Of a stretch of DNA of 18,847 nucleotides, positions 1 through 7,529 are shown one piece after another. The translations under genes and the position numbers were made by a program. Within the stretch, counting starts at the first letter, position 1. Each line of letters starts with the position of its first letter. The notes beneath the pieces are model-generated. The model saw only the letters and a program-made list of their open reading frames with translations. It was not told the DNA's origin and did no database searches. Origin of the DNA: UBA11475 sp045593005 (GTDB taxonomy: Bacteria; Bacillota; Clostridia; Christensenellales; Borkfalkiaceae); NCBI GenBank assembly GCA_045593005.1, contig JAZNVV010000027.1:1-18847 (forward strand), given 5' to 3'.

Positions 1-26
1 AAAAGCACCCAAACGGGTGCTTTTTT
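1..26. terminator. Bidirectional rho-independent terminator
   Basis: A perfect 10-bp stem (AAAAGCACCC with GGGTGCTTTT, loop AAAC) is flanked by a T tract on one side and an A tract on the other, so it can terminate both strands. It lies 50 bp past the stop of the minus-strand arsR gene. It probably also serves a plus-strand gene ending to the left of the window. Confidence 0.85.
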
Positions 27-76
27 ATGTGTCGGGCAAATTTTATGAGGAACGGTAATGCGAAAGTTGACCATTT

Positions 77-412
77 TTAGTAGCCTAAAAATTCAACGCC
101 TTTAAGTAAAACGTCGTTTAGGGCGTCGTTCCTTAAAGAATAGAAGATAATTTTGCCTTGTCGTTTAGTCTTTACGGCATTAAGGTTTTTAAGTAAGCGT
201 AGTTGGTGTGAAACCGTTGTTTGATTAAGCCCAAGTACAGAAGATAGGTCGCTAACGCACATTTCCGTGATGGCAAGGGCTGAAATCATTTTAAGCCGTG
301 TGTAGTCTGAAAAAATTGAAAAAAACCCCACTAAATCGTCTAAAATTTCGCCATCGGGGACGTATTCACGTATAATATCTTGTTTCTTTTTATCTATTAA
401 AAGTTGCTCCAT
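77..412 (-). CDS. ArsR/SmtB-family winged-helix repressor
   Basis: A 111-residue ArsR-type DNA-binding protein, normal length for the family. The winged helix runs from about residue 30 to 95, with the DYTRLKMI helix at 36-43, the recognition helix TTVSHQLRLLK at 65-75 and the wing KTKRQGKIIFYSL at 81-93. I start at 412 because AGGAG (417-421) sits just before that ATG. An in-frame ATG at 433 has no ribosome binding site. The helix that carries ELCVCDL in metal-sensing ArsR/CadC reads EMCVSDL here (50-56), so only Cys52 remains. The C-terminal helix has no His, so the SmtB/CzrA-type alpha5 site is absent too. The effector is therefore unclear. The gene diverges from a small Cys-rich hydrophobic protein and probably represses itself through the palindromes in its leader. 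The family is sure, the ligand unknown. Confidence 0.92.
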   Translation of the reverse strand: MEQLLIDKKKQDIIREYVPDGEILDDLVGFFSIFSDYTRLKMISALAITEMCVSDLSSVLGLNQTTVSHQLRLLKNLNAVKTKRQGKIIFYSLRNDALNDVLLKGVEFLGY

Positions 413-424
413 ACCACTCCTATA

Positions 425-451
425 TATGCGCATAGATTTCGTATGCGCAAA
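425..451. promoter_or_regulatory. Duplicated palindrome, candidate ArsR operator
   Basis: TATGCGCATA (425-434) is a perfect 10-bp palindrome, and TATGCGCAAA (442-451) repeats it with one mismatch, 17 bp from start to start. Together they cover roughly +4 to +30 of the predicted arsR transcript, using the -10 TATACT at 462-467 on the minus strand. This suits autorepression by a dimeric winged-helix protein. The assignment to ArsR is inferred from position only. The same palindrome recurs at 16233-16242. Confidence 0.5.
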
Positions 452-489
452 CGTTTTTTTAAGTATAACATAATTAAACGTTGTAATAT

Positions 490-517
490 TTGCAAAGATT
501 AACGCATATTGTATATT
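490..517 (+). promoter_or_regulatory. Putative promoter of the CCC small protein
   Basis: TTGCAA (490-495), a 16-bp spacer and TATATT (512-517) predict a leader of about 23 nt ahead of the ribosome binding site. The match is moderate. The minus-strand arsR -10 (TATACT at 462-467) lies next to it, so the two genes share one compact control region. Confidence 0.4.
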
Positions 518-546
518 ACAGTCAAATTTTAGGGAAAGGAGATTTT

Positions 547-711
547 ATGAGCTCTAATATCGTGTTATTTGCGTTATTGTTCCTACTTCTTAAAGGGAAC
601 GTCATTGATACTACCGAATTACTGATTTTGCTCACCCTTGTTTCTTACACCAACGGTGGACTATTTAATAATTGTTGTTGCAACAATTCTTTTAACACAG
701 CTAATGCTTGA
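547..711 (+). CDS. Small hydrophobic protein with C-terminal CCC cluster
   Basis: A 54-residue protein that I do not recognise. The start at 547 is set by GGAAAGGAG at 533-541; the frame is open back to 490 but has no ribosome binding site there. Residues 5-15 are strongly hydrophobic, and 23-33 form a second hydrophobic stretch broken from the first by KGNVIDTTE. The tail is polar, with a Gly-Gly, several Asn and three consecutive Cys (43-45) inside NNCCCNNSF. It may lie in or on the membrane and expose the Cys cluster, which could bind metal, form disulfides or carry a lipid. It diverges from an ArsR-type regulator, a common arrangement for a regulator and its target, so metal or thiol stress is a reasonable but untested guess. 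A terminator follows directly, so it is monocistronic. Confidence 0.75.
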   Translation: MSSNIVLFALLFLLLKGNVIDTTELLILLTLVSYTNGGLFNNCCCNNSFNTANA

Positions 712-730
712 AAAACATATGATAGTTTAC

Positions 731-768
731 GCCCTGCCGTTTATTACGGTGGGGCATTTTTCTTTTTT
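731..768 (+). terminator. Rho-independent terminator after the small Cys-rich gene
   Basis: A 10-bp stem, GCCCTGCCGT (731-740) with ACGGTGGGGC (746-755), contains two G-U pairs and a TTATT loop. ATTTTTCTTTTTT follows. Confidence 0.85.
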
Positions 769-790
769 AGTAATAAAATTGACTAAAATT

Positions 791-849
791 AAGCCTTTCT
801 TTATTTTTTAAAATAAAGGCTTGTAAAATGAATAAAAAAAAGATATACT
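791..849 (+). promoter_or_regulatory. uvrC promoter with overlapping inverted repeat
   Basis: TTGTAA (821-826), a 17-bp spacer and TATACT (844-849) form a plausible sigma-A promoter with a leader of about 23 nt. The inverted repeat AAGCCTTT (791-798) / AAAGGCTT (815-822) has a right arm that runs into the -35, so it could be an operator. It has no U tract and is not a terminator for the plus strand. The operator idea rests only on overlap. Confidence 0.45.
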
Positions 850-878
850 TATAATACTTAAGTTTTGGGTATTATAAA

Positions 879-2708
879 GTGAAAATAGTAGAAGAAAAAC
901 TTAAAATGTTACCCGATTTGCCTGGCGTATATATAATGTACAATTCCGATAGACAGGTAATTTACGTTGGAAAGGCAAAAAATCTTAAAAACAGGGTAAG
1001 ACAATATTTTTTTAACGGCGTCAAAACGGAAAAGGTTATGGCGATGGTTTCGCACGTTGCTGATTTTGAGTACGTTATCGTTAATAGTGAAATTGACGCT
1101 CTTTCACTTGAAAACAACCTTATTAAAAAACATAAACCAAAGTATAACATTTTATTAAAAGACGACAAGACCTATCCTTACCTTAAAATCGACCTTAAAG
1201 AAGAATTCCCTCATTTATCCGTTACAAGACGGTTAAAAAAAGACGGTGCTAAATATTTTGGACCGTTTATGGGTGGGATAAATGCTGATGAAATTAAGGA
1301 CCTTGTCAACGTAACTTATAAACTTCGCCCGTGCAATACGGCTATAAACCTTAACAAACCGAAAAAGGAATGTTTAAATTATCATATCGGTAGATGCTTA
1401 TCGCCTTGTAGTGGAAAGGTCAGCCGAGATGAGTATATGAAGAACGTGCATTTAGCCGTTGACTTTTTAGCAGGTGGCTCTGACGACAAGCCGAAAGAAC
1501 TTTTAACCAAGGCAATGGCTGAACACGCTGAAAGGGAAGAATTTGAATCTGCGCTTGCCTGTCGCGACAAACTTAAAAGTCTTGAAAAATTAAAAGTTCG
1601 CCGTATAACCAACCTTTCTAAATTTATCGACGCCGACGTAATTAGCGTTGCAACAAACAAGATATATTCAGCGTTCGCCGTGCTAATTATTAGAAACGGT
1701 AGAATGCTTGGCGCAAAATATTTTGACAGCGAAGATGCGTCGATTGCTACATCCGACGCCCTTTCAGAATTTATCGTCAGATACTATAAAAACAGCGAAG
1801 AAGTTCCGTCGGAAATTATTTTGGATAGTGAAATTGATAACGCTGACGTCATTGAAAAATATATACACAACACTTTTGCAAAAAACGTTACCATTGTTAC
1901 GCCAAAGCAGGGCGTACGCAGGCAACTTGCTGATATGGCGTCAATTAACGCCAACGATTATTTGGAAAAGTCTATAGGCAAAATTATGCACAAAGCCGAT
2001 ATGACTGTAATTGCTTGCCAAAAATTGCAAGGTGTGTTAAACTTATCTCATTACCCAAAACGTATGGAATGTTATGATATTTCGCACATTTCGGGCGTTG
2101 ATAAAGTCGGCTCTATGGTAGTATTTACCGACGGCGAAAAAGATTCGTCGCAGTATCGCCGTTTTAAGATTAAGACGGTGGAGGGTAACAACGATTTTGA
2201 GTGCTTAAAAGAGGTTTTATTGCGCAGGCTTTCTAAACTTGGGACTTTAGAAGAAGAACGTTTCCCAAAGCCAGACCTAATAGTTATCGACGGTGGCAAA
2301 GGTCAGTTATCGTCGGTAAAACAAATATTCGACCAACTATCAGTTAACGATATCGATCTTATTTCGCTTGCAGAAAGGGAAGAAGAAATTTTCTTGCCAA
2401 ATAAAAGCGATAGTATATTGTTAGACAAGTCGGACTATGCTTTAAGGCTGTTAGTAAGAATTCGCGACGAGGCTCATAGATATGCAATAACGTTTAATAG
2501 GTCGCTACGTGGTAAGCGTAGTTTGACGTCGGTTTTAGACAAAATTGACGGCATAGGCAAGGTTAAAAAGCAGGCGCTTTTGCATAAATTTAAGGATCTT
2601 TCCGGTATTATAGGCGCAACGCGGGAAGAGTTGCTTTCGGTTGACGGTATAGGGGAAGTCCACGCTGATAATATCATTAAAGCATTAGAAATGGAGAAAT
2701 TAATTTAG
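879..2708 (+). CDS. uvrC: UvrABC excinuclease subunit C
   Basis: Makes both incisions around a DNA lesion after UvrA and UvrB have loaded. The 609 residues match the family's usual size. The GIY-YIG nuclease lies at about 14-95 (GVY 16-18, YVG 29-31, R39, E78) and makes the 3' cut. Four Cys (152, 165, 173, 177) sit where UvrC proteins are reported to hold an iron-sulfur cluster. The UVR motif that contacts UvrB is at about 204-236. The RNase H-like domain for the 5' cut has YDISH (D400), IDGGKGQL (D471) and RDEAHR (H533). A tandem helix-hairpin-helix closes the protein (about 553-605). The start is GTG, chosen because the length before LPDLPGVY matches Bacillus UvrC; there is no clear ribosome binding site. 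It abuts the HAD gene with no gap and heads the operon through engB. Confidence 0.98.
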   Translation: MKIVEEKLKMLPDLPGVYIMYNSDRQVIYVGKAKNLKNRVRQYFFNGVKTEKVMAMVSHVADFEYVIVNSEIDALSLENNLIKKHKPKYNILLKDDKTYPYLKIDLKEEFPHLSVTRRLKKDGAKYFGPFMGGINADEIKDLVNVTYKLRPCNTAINLNKPKKECLNYHIGRCLSPCSGKVSRDEYMKNVHLAVDFLAGGSDDKPKELLTKAMAEHAEREEFESALACRDKLKSLEKLKVRRITNLSKFIDADVISVATNKIYSAFAVLIIRNGRMLGAKYFDSEDASIATSDALSEFIVRYYKNSEEVPSEIILDSEIDNADVIEKYIHNTFAKNVTIVTPKQGVRRQLADMASINANDYLEKSIGKIMHKADMTVIACQKLQGVLNLSHYPKRMECYDISHISGVDKVGSMVVFTDGEKDSSQYRRFKIKTVEGNNDFECLKEVLLRRLSKLGTLEEERFPKPDLIVIDGGKGQLSSVKQIFDQLSVNDIDLISLAEREEEIFLPNKSDSILLDKSDYALRLLVRIRDEAHRYAITFNRSLRGKRSLTSVLDKIDGIGKVKKQALLHKFKDLSGIIGATREELLSVDGIGEVHADNIIKALEMEKLI

Positions 2709-3539
2709 ATGAAAGACTTAAAATATAAATTGATAATTTCAGATTACGACGGAACGATTACCGATAAAAGCGTTCCAAGTGAAGAAGTTATAAAAGCAAT
2801 ACAAAAATATCAAGCATCAGGTGGAAAGTTTGCACTTTGTACAGGCAGGGCGATTAGGGCTACTTCTAAATTTTTAGGGCTGAACGGTTTTAACCCCGAC
2901 GCCGTATCATTTTTCCAAGGGTCTGTTGTTCACGTTAATAATAAACCTGTGCTTAAAGGTGGTATCGACAAAGATACTGTTCACGATATAATTAAAACGG
3001 TTAACGAAAAGTGGGATAGGATTTTTGCCGTGTATATCGGTGACGATTTATATTCGGCGTCGGAAAACGAAGTCGCAAATCTTTATCTAGATTTTTATAG
3101 AAAAGCAGGTGGAAACGCTTTTCTCGTTAACAACCTTTTAGATGCCGTAAACGGCGCAAAAGAGAGTATAACAAAGATGGTTATTTTAAAAGATCCTAAT
3201 GACGACGCTTTAGAAGTATATACATTTATTGAAGAAAATTTTGGGGATAAAGTTTACGTCAATAGTGGCGCTCCGTTTATTATTGAAATTGTTTCTAAAA
3301 AATACTCTAAAGAAGAATCGGCTAGATTTATTGCCAAAGAACTTGGCATAGGCGAAGATGAAACTATAACGATAGGGGATAGCACTAACGATATTTCATT
3401 ACTTAAATTTGGCTACGGTATGGCAGTTGAATCAGGCTCTAAAGAGTTGAAAAAGATGGCAAAATTTATTGCTCCACCTATTGAAGAATTGCCAGTAAAA
3501 TACGTTATCGAAAAAATATTAAATGGTGAAGATTTTTAA
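2709..3539 (+). CDS. Cof-type HAD phosphatase (HAD-IIB)
   Basis: A 276-residue haloacid-dehalogenase phosphatase of the Cof/YidA type, which hydrolyse small phosphorylated metabolites such as sugar phosphates and flavin nucleotides. Motif I is SDYDGT, with the nucleophile and general acid at D12 and D14. Motif II is CTGR at 44-47. The motif III lysine is probably K201 in KYSKEES. Motif IV is GDSTND at 223-228, with D224 and D228 binding magnesium. The cap domain lies between, at about 85-185. The ATG directly follows the uvrC stop, and the nearest GGAG is 12 nt away inside the end of uvrC, so translation is likely coupled. The substrate cannot be told from sequence, and there is no obvious functional link to repair or proteolysis. 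Confidence 0.93.
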   Translation: MKDLKYKLIISDYDGTITDKSVPSEEVIKAIQKYQASGGKFALCTGRAIRATSKFLGLNGFNPDAVSFFQGSVVHVNNKPVLKGGIDKDTVHDIIKTVNEKWDRIFAVYIGDDLYSASENEVANLYLDFYRKAGGNAFLVNNLLDAVNGAKESITKMVILKDPNDDALEVYTFIEENFGDKVYVNSGAPFIIEIVSKKYSKEESARFIAKELGIGEDETITIGDSTNDISLLKFGYGMAVESGSKELKKMAKFIAPPIEELPVKYVIEKILNGEDF

Positions 3540-3554
3540 TTAAAAAAGGATAGT

Positions 3555-5933
3555 ATGGAAGAAGAAAAGGTATTAAATCAGGACGAACGTATGTCCGAAA
3601 ATGGTACAACAGCAGAAATTAAAAAGGAAGAACCTACCGTTATATTGCCTATGGTTGCAATACGTGGTAGAGTGGTTTTCCCGTCGACGTTTATAAACTT
3701 TGACGTCGGTAGAGAGCGTTCTATTAAAGCTGTAGAGGACACTAAAAATTTTGGTGGATTGTTGTTTGTTTCAGCGCAAAAGAAGGCGTCGTTGGAAAAG
3801 CCTACGCCACAAGATATTGCCGGCACGGGCGTTGTTGTTAAAATTAGACAAATTATTAAATCAAACAATACTTCGTCGCTAAAATTAAGCGTCGAGGCGA
3901 TTTACCGTGCAAAAATAATTAATTATATAAGTGATGCTGATTATCTTAAAGTTGCCGTTCGCCGTCAAGACTATATTAGTGGCGACGCTACTTACGAAGA
4001 GGCTTGTACAAGAACTGCAAAACAGGCGTTTTTAGAATATTCTTTGGTCAATAAAAACCTTTCAAAAGATATGGTCGTTACCCTTTCCGAAATGGAAAAT
4101 CCTAACGTATTTATGGACAACGTTTTAACCGTATTATCTATGCCGGAAAGTAAAAAACAAGAAATCCTTGACGAAGATGAAACGACAATTAGACTTGAAA
4201 AATTCACAGCGCTTATTTCACAAGAATTGCAGATAGAAAAGGTGCAAAAAAAGATTGAAGCGACGGTTAGGAAAAATATTGACGCCGGTCAAAAGGAATA
4301 TTATTTAAGAGAACAGTTAAAGGCTATCCACACCGAACTTGGTGATGATGAGGACGAAAAAGAAGGGCTAAGAACGGCTGTTAAGGAAAAGAAACTTCCT
4401 TCTTCTTCTGAAACGAAGGTGTTAAAGGAAATTGATAGGCTTGATAAGATAAACCCTTCTTCACCCGACTATTCGATAATCTTAAACTATCTTGACTGGA
4501 TAAAGGAACTTCCTTTTAATAAGTTCACAAAAGACTGTAAAGATTTAGCAAAGGCTGAAAAAATCTTAAACGAGGACCATTTTGGGCTGGAAAAGGTCAA
4601 GGAAAGAATTGTCGAATATCTTGCTGTTTTACAACTCACTAAAAAACTAAAAGGTCCTATTTTATGTTTTGTTGGTCCACCGGGGGTAGGTAAAACTTCT
4701 ATTGCGAAATCTATCGCAAGGGCGACGGGCAGGAACTTTGTTAGAATGAGCCTTGGTGGAGTTAAAGACGAGGCTGAAATTAGGGGACACCGTCGTACTT
4801 ACGTCGGCGCAATGCCTGGTAGAATTATTTACGGCTTAAAGCAAGCAGGTTCGGCAAACCCTGTGTTCTTGCTTGACGAAATCGACAAAATTACTTCCGA
4901 TATGCACGGCGACCCGGCAAGCGCCTTGCTTGAAGTGTTAGACCCTGAACAAAATTCAACGTTTAGAGATAGATTTTTAGAAATTCCTTGCGACTTGTCA
5001 AAGGTAATGTTTATTACGACAGCAAACAATATTGAAGGTATCCCAGCCCCACTTTTAGATAGGATGGAAGTTATTCGTTTGTCTGGTTATACCGACGTTG
5101 AAAAGGCTGAAATCGCAAGTAAATACTTGTTGCCAAAAGCACTCAAAGAAAACGGCTTAACTACCGATAAAATTGAAATTACTAAAGACGGCATTGACGA
5201 AATTATTGACGGCTATACTATGGAGGCTGGCGTTCGTAACCTTGAAAGGCAGATAGGTAGCGTCGTTAGAAAAATTGCAAAAGGGTATGCCTTAAAGGAA
5301 TATTTAGAAAAGCAAGTTATAGACAAAAAGCGAGTTAATGAACTTTTAGGCGCAAAGCATAGGCAGGAAAATTTAGCGCTTGAAAAAGACGAAGTCGGGG
5401 CTTGTACGGGACTTGCTTGGACTGCCGTTGGTGGAACTACTTTAACTATAGAAGTAGGGCTTATGCAAGGTAAAGGCGATATAATTTTAACGGGTAAACT
5501 TGGAGACGTTATGAAAGAGTCAGCAAGGGCAGGTATCACTTATATTCGCGCTAACGCAGATAAATATGGTATAGATAAGGAAATATTTTCGACTACCGAT
5601 ATACACGTGCACGTGCCTGAAGGAGCAACGCCAAAAGACGGACCAAGCGCTGGTATAACAATGGCAACGGCTATACTTTCAGCTTTTACAAATAAACCTG
5701 TCAAAGCAAACGTTGCAATGACTGGCGAACTAACCTTAAGGGGTAAGGTTTTAGCTATCGGTGGGCTTAAAGAGAAGGCTTTGGCAGCATTTCGCGTAGG
5801 CGTTGACACCGTAATCGTGCCAAAAGCAAACGAACAAGACGTCAACGAACTACCTGATGAAGTAAAAAATAAAATTAAATTTATAACTGTTTCGAGCGCA
5901 GACGAAGTATTTAAGGTTGCGCTAAAAAAATAA
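3555..5933 (+). CDS. lon: ATP-dependent protease La (LonA)
   Basis: A cytoplasmic AAA+ serine protease that degrades misfolded and regulatory proteins. The 792 residues are normal for LonA. The substrate-binding N-terminal domain spans about 29-225, followed by a coiled helical linker. Walker A is GPPGVGKT (374-381), Walker B FLLDEID (438-444), and the arginine in LLDRME is at 503. The protease domain is about 610-790, with catalytic Ser698 in DGPSAG and Lys741 in GLKEKALAA, spaced 43 residues apart as in Escherichia coli Lon (S679/K722). About 28 residues, many of them charged, precede the usual start of the family (ILPMVAIRG). AAAAGGA (3544-3550) supports the ATG. engB follows after 9 bp, an order also found in Bacillus. 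Confidence 0.99.
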   Translation: MEEEKVLNQDERMSENGTTAEIKKEEPTVILPMVAIRGRVVFPSTFINFDVGRERSIKAVEDTKNFGGLLFVSAQKKASLEKPTPQDIAGTGVVVKIRQIIKSNNTSSLKLSVEAIYRAKIINYISDADYLKVAVRRQDYISGDATYEEACTRTAKQAFLEYSLVNKNLSKDMVVTLSEMENPNVFMDNVLTVLSMPESKKQEILDEDETTIRLEKFTALISQELQIEKVQKKIEATVRKNIDAGQKEYYLREQLKAIHTELGDDEDEKEGLRTAVKEKKLPSSSETKVLKEIDRLDKINPSSPDYSIILNYLDWIKELPFNKFTKDCKDLAKAEKILNEDHFGLEKVKERIVEYLAVLQLTKKLKGPILCFVGPPGVGKTSIAKSIARATGRNFVRMSLGGVKDEAEIRGHRRTYVGAMPGRIIYGLKQAGSANPVFLLDEIDKITSDMHGDPASALLEVLDPEQNSTFRDRFLEIPCDLSKVMFITTANNIEGIPAPLLDRMEVIRLSGYTDVEKAEIASKYLLPKALKENGLTTDKIEITKDGIDEIIDGYTMEAGVRNLERQIGSVVRKIAKGYALKEYLEKQVIDKKRVNELLGAKHRQENLALEKDEVGACTGLAWTAVGGTTLTIEVGLMQGKGDIILTGKLGDVMKESARAGITYIRANADKYGIDKEIFSTTDIHVHVPEGATPKDGPSAGITMATAILSAFTNKPVKANVAMTGELTLRGKVLAIGGLKEKALAAFRVGVDTVIVPKANEQDVNELPDEVKNKIKFITVSSADEVFKVALKK

Positions 5934-5942
5934 AAGGATAAT

Positions 5943-6578
5943 ATGGTAATTAAGGATGCGACGTTTTTAACGTCGGTTGCAAATGAAAAAAATTTCTTAC
6001 AGTCAAATAAGCCTATAATTGCAGTTGCTGGTAAAAGTAACGTGGGCAAAAGCACGTTTATAAATATGCTAGCAAATCGCAACAAACTAGCAAAGACTTC
6101 AAACACGCCAGGTAGAACTAGGCTTGTCAATTATTTTGATTTTGGCGAGTTCATATTAGCTGATTTACCAGGATACGGTTTTGCGCAAGTTTCAAAGGCA
6201 GAAAAAGACAAGTGGGCACACCTTATGGAAAGTTATTTTGCAAATACACAGCCTGCGCACGTTTTTTCACTTATAGATATTAGGCACGATCCGACGTCGG
6301 ACGACTATCAAATGGTGAATTATTTATATCATTATGCCGTTCCGTTCACTCTTGTTGCGACAAAATCTGATAAGTTAGGAAAGAGCAAGGTTAAACCACA
6401 GGCAAAGTATTTATCTGAAAAATTAAAAGTCGGGGTGTCGAATATTATACCCGTGTCGTCTACTGAAAAGAAAAATAGAGAAGTCGTTTTAGATAAAATT
6501 GAAGAAATTATTAAAAACTTTTACGACGCTGAACTATCCACTTTTGACGACGAAACGGACGAAGACGCTTGTGAATAA
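5943..6578 (+). CDS. engB: Ribosome-biogenesis GTPase EngB (YsxC/YihA)
   Basis: An essential GTPase that helps mature the large ribosomal subunit. The 211 residues show G1 GKSNVGKS (30-37), the switch region NTPGRT (54-59), G3 DLPGYG (74-79), G4 TKSD (140-143) and G5 VSS (171-173). The C-terminal tail from about 196 is acidic and longer than needed for the fold. AAAAGGA lies just before the ATG. It is the last gene of the uvrC operon, 9 bp after lon, as lonA-ysxC in Bacillus subtilis. A strong terminator follows 11 bp after the stop codon. Confidence 0.98.
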   Translation: MVIKDATFLTSVANEKNFLQSNKPIIAVAGKSNVGKSTFINMLANRNKLAKTSNTPGRTRLVNYFDFGEFILADLPGYGFAQVSKAEKDKWAHLMESYFANTQPAHVFSLIDIRHDPTSDDYQMVNYLYHYAVPFTLVATKSDKLGKSKVKPQAKYLSEKLKVGVSNIIPVSSTEKKNREVVLDKIEEIIKNFYDAELSTFDDETDEDACE

Positions 6579-6589
6579 TTATTAATAAA

Positions 6590-6626
6590 AAAGGACACAA
6601 CGAAAAGTTGTGTCCTTTATGTTTTT
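6590..6626. terminator. Bidirectional terminator between engB and the DUF6062 gene
   Basis: A perfect 12-bp stem, AAAGGACACAAC (6590-6601) with GTTGTGTCCTTT (6607-6618), has loop GAAAA. A T run follows on the plus strand (ATGTTTTT), and on the minus strand the stem runs into a run of six T. It ends engB and also the convergent minus-strand gene. Confidence 0.88.
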
Positions 6627-6699
6627 GGTCAAGTTTCATAATACCGTTAACGCTTAAATGTTAACTTTTTTGATAAATTTAAGGGGATAGTAGTAAAAA

Positions 6700-7380
6700 T
6701 TACTCTTCAATTTTTTTGCCGTAAAATTTTTCACAAGTTCTAGGCAGTATATCGGCTGACGGGCCCATCGGTTGTAAACGATTGCGATAGTCGTGCTTTT
6801 CACAAAACCAAGTGAGTTCGCCTGCAATTCTTGAAAGGGCAGTTTCTTCGACGGTTGCGAGGGCGTTGACGTACTCTTTAACTTTGCCACCAGCGTTTTT
6901 AGCGTATTCTAAAAGTTTAGCGTAGTGTGGCAAGCAAAAACCGTTACATTTATTAAAACGCTCTCTAAAAGACGGGTCGTCGTTAAAAAGCTTTGCGATA
7001 CCCATATAGTAACGCTCCATAGCGCCGTCCATGTGCTTGCAAATTATACAAGTGCCTTGTTGTTTATTCAAAAATTCGGCAGTTTTTTGAGCTGATTTAA
7101 GGTCGGTCGGTTTTCCCATATAAGAGCGCAATTTTTTCAGCCTTGAATGAGCTTGTAACGCTAACGAAAGTTTGTTAGGACGGGCAAAAAGTTTTTTATA
7201 ATGCGCAAAGCAAAAACCCGTTTGGCTAACTTCCGAACGGGAATCGTCATCCATAACGGCGTCGTTTAAATATTCGAACAAAAACTGTTCTTCAACTCGT
7301 CTAGAAAGACGACAAACAGGACACTCACAATCTTTAGAAAATTCTTCAATAATAAGTCCTGTGTTAATGTGATAAATCAT
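6700..7380 (-). CDS. DUF6062 family protein with repeated Cys/His motifs
   Basis: A 226-residue cytoplasmic protein of a conserved clostridial family of unknown function that I recognise as DUF6062. Two internal repeats each hold a CxxC element followed by a GFC-x2-HY element: CECPVC (18-23) with GFCFAHY (55-61), and CIIC (111-114) with GFCLPHY (147-153). A third element, WFCEKHDYR, is at 191-199. The pattern suggests zinc-ribbon or treble-clef-like metal sites joined by helices. No enzyme motif or membrane segment is visible. AGGAG (7389-7393) is 8 nt before the ATG, and TTGATT-N17-TATAAT lies upstream. It is monocistronic, converges on engB and diverges from cwlD. The family name is from memory; a zinc role is inferred. 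Confidence 0.85.
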   Translation of the reverse strand: MIYHINTGLIIEEFSKDCECPVCRLSRRVEEQFLFEYLNDAVMDDDSRSEVSQTGFCFAHYKKLFARPNKLSLALQAHSRLKKLRSYMGKPTDLKSAQKTAEFLNKQQGTCIICKHMDGAMERYYMGIAKLFNDDPSFRERFNKCNGFCLPHYAKLLEYAKNAGGKVKEYVNALATVEETALSRIAGELTWFCEKHDYRNRLQPMGPSADILPRTCEKFYGKKIEE

Positions 7381-7400
7381 AATAAAATCTCCTAAATTTT

Positions 7401-7429
7401 ATTATAACAAACCAGCAGGTAAAAATCAA
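7401..7429 (-). promoter_or_regulatory. Promoter of the DUF6062 gene
   Basis: On the minus strand, TTGATT (7424-7429), a 17-bp spacer and TATAAT (7401-7406) form a near-consensus sigma-A promoter with a short leader before the ribosome binding site. Confidence 0.75.
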
Positions 7430-7529
7430 TACAAATATTGCCGTTAAGATTTTTTGATTTATAAAATTATACCAAACATTCCAAAAATATACAAAATATG
7501 ACAAATTGAAATAAACAAAATTCAAAAAG

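Noticed and set aside
5540..6130. A 196-codon open frame antisense to lon and engB
   Set aside because: It lies opposite the Lon protease domain and the EngB G1 region, has no ribosome binding site and has a low-complexity Ser/Leu/Phe composition typical of an antisense shadow.
6646..6665. GTTAAC repeats between engB and the DUF6062 gene as an operator
   Set aside because: Two 6-bp palindromes 8 bp apart in AT-rich DNA downstream of both convergent genes are weak and have no promoter next to them.
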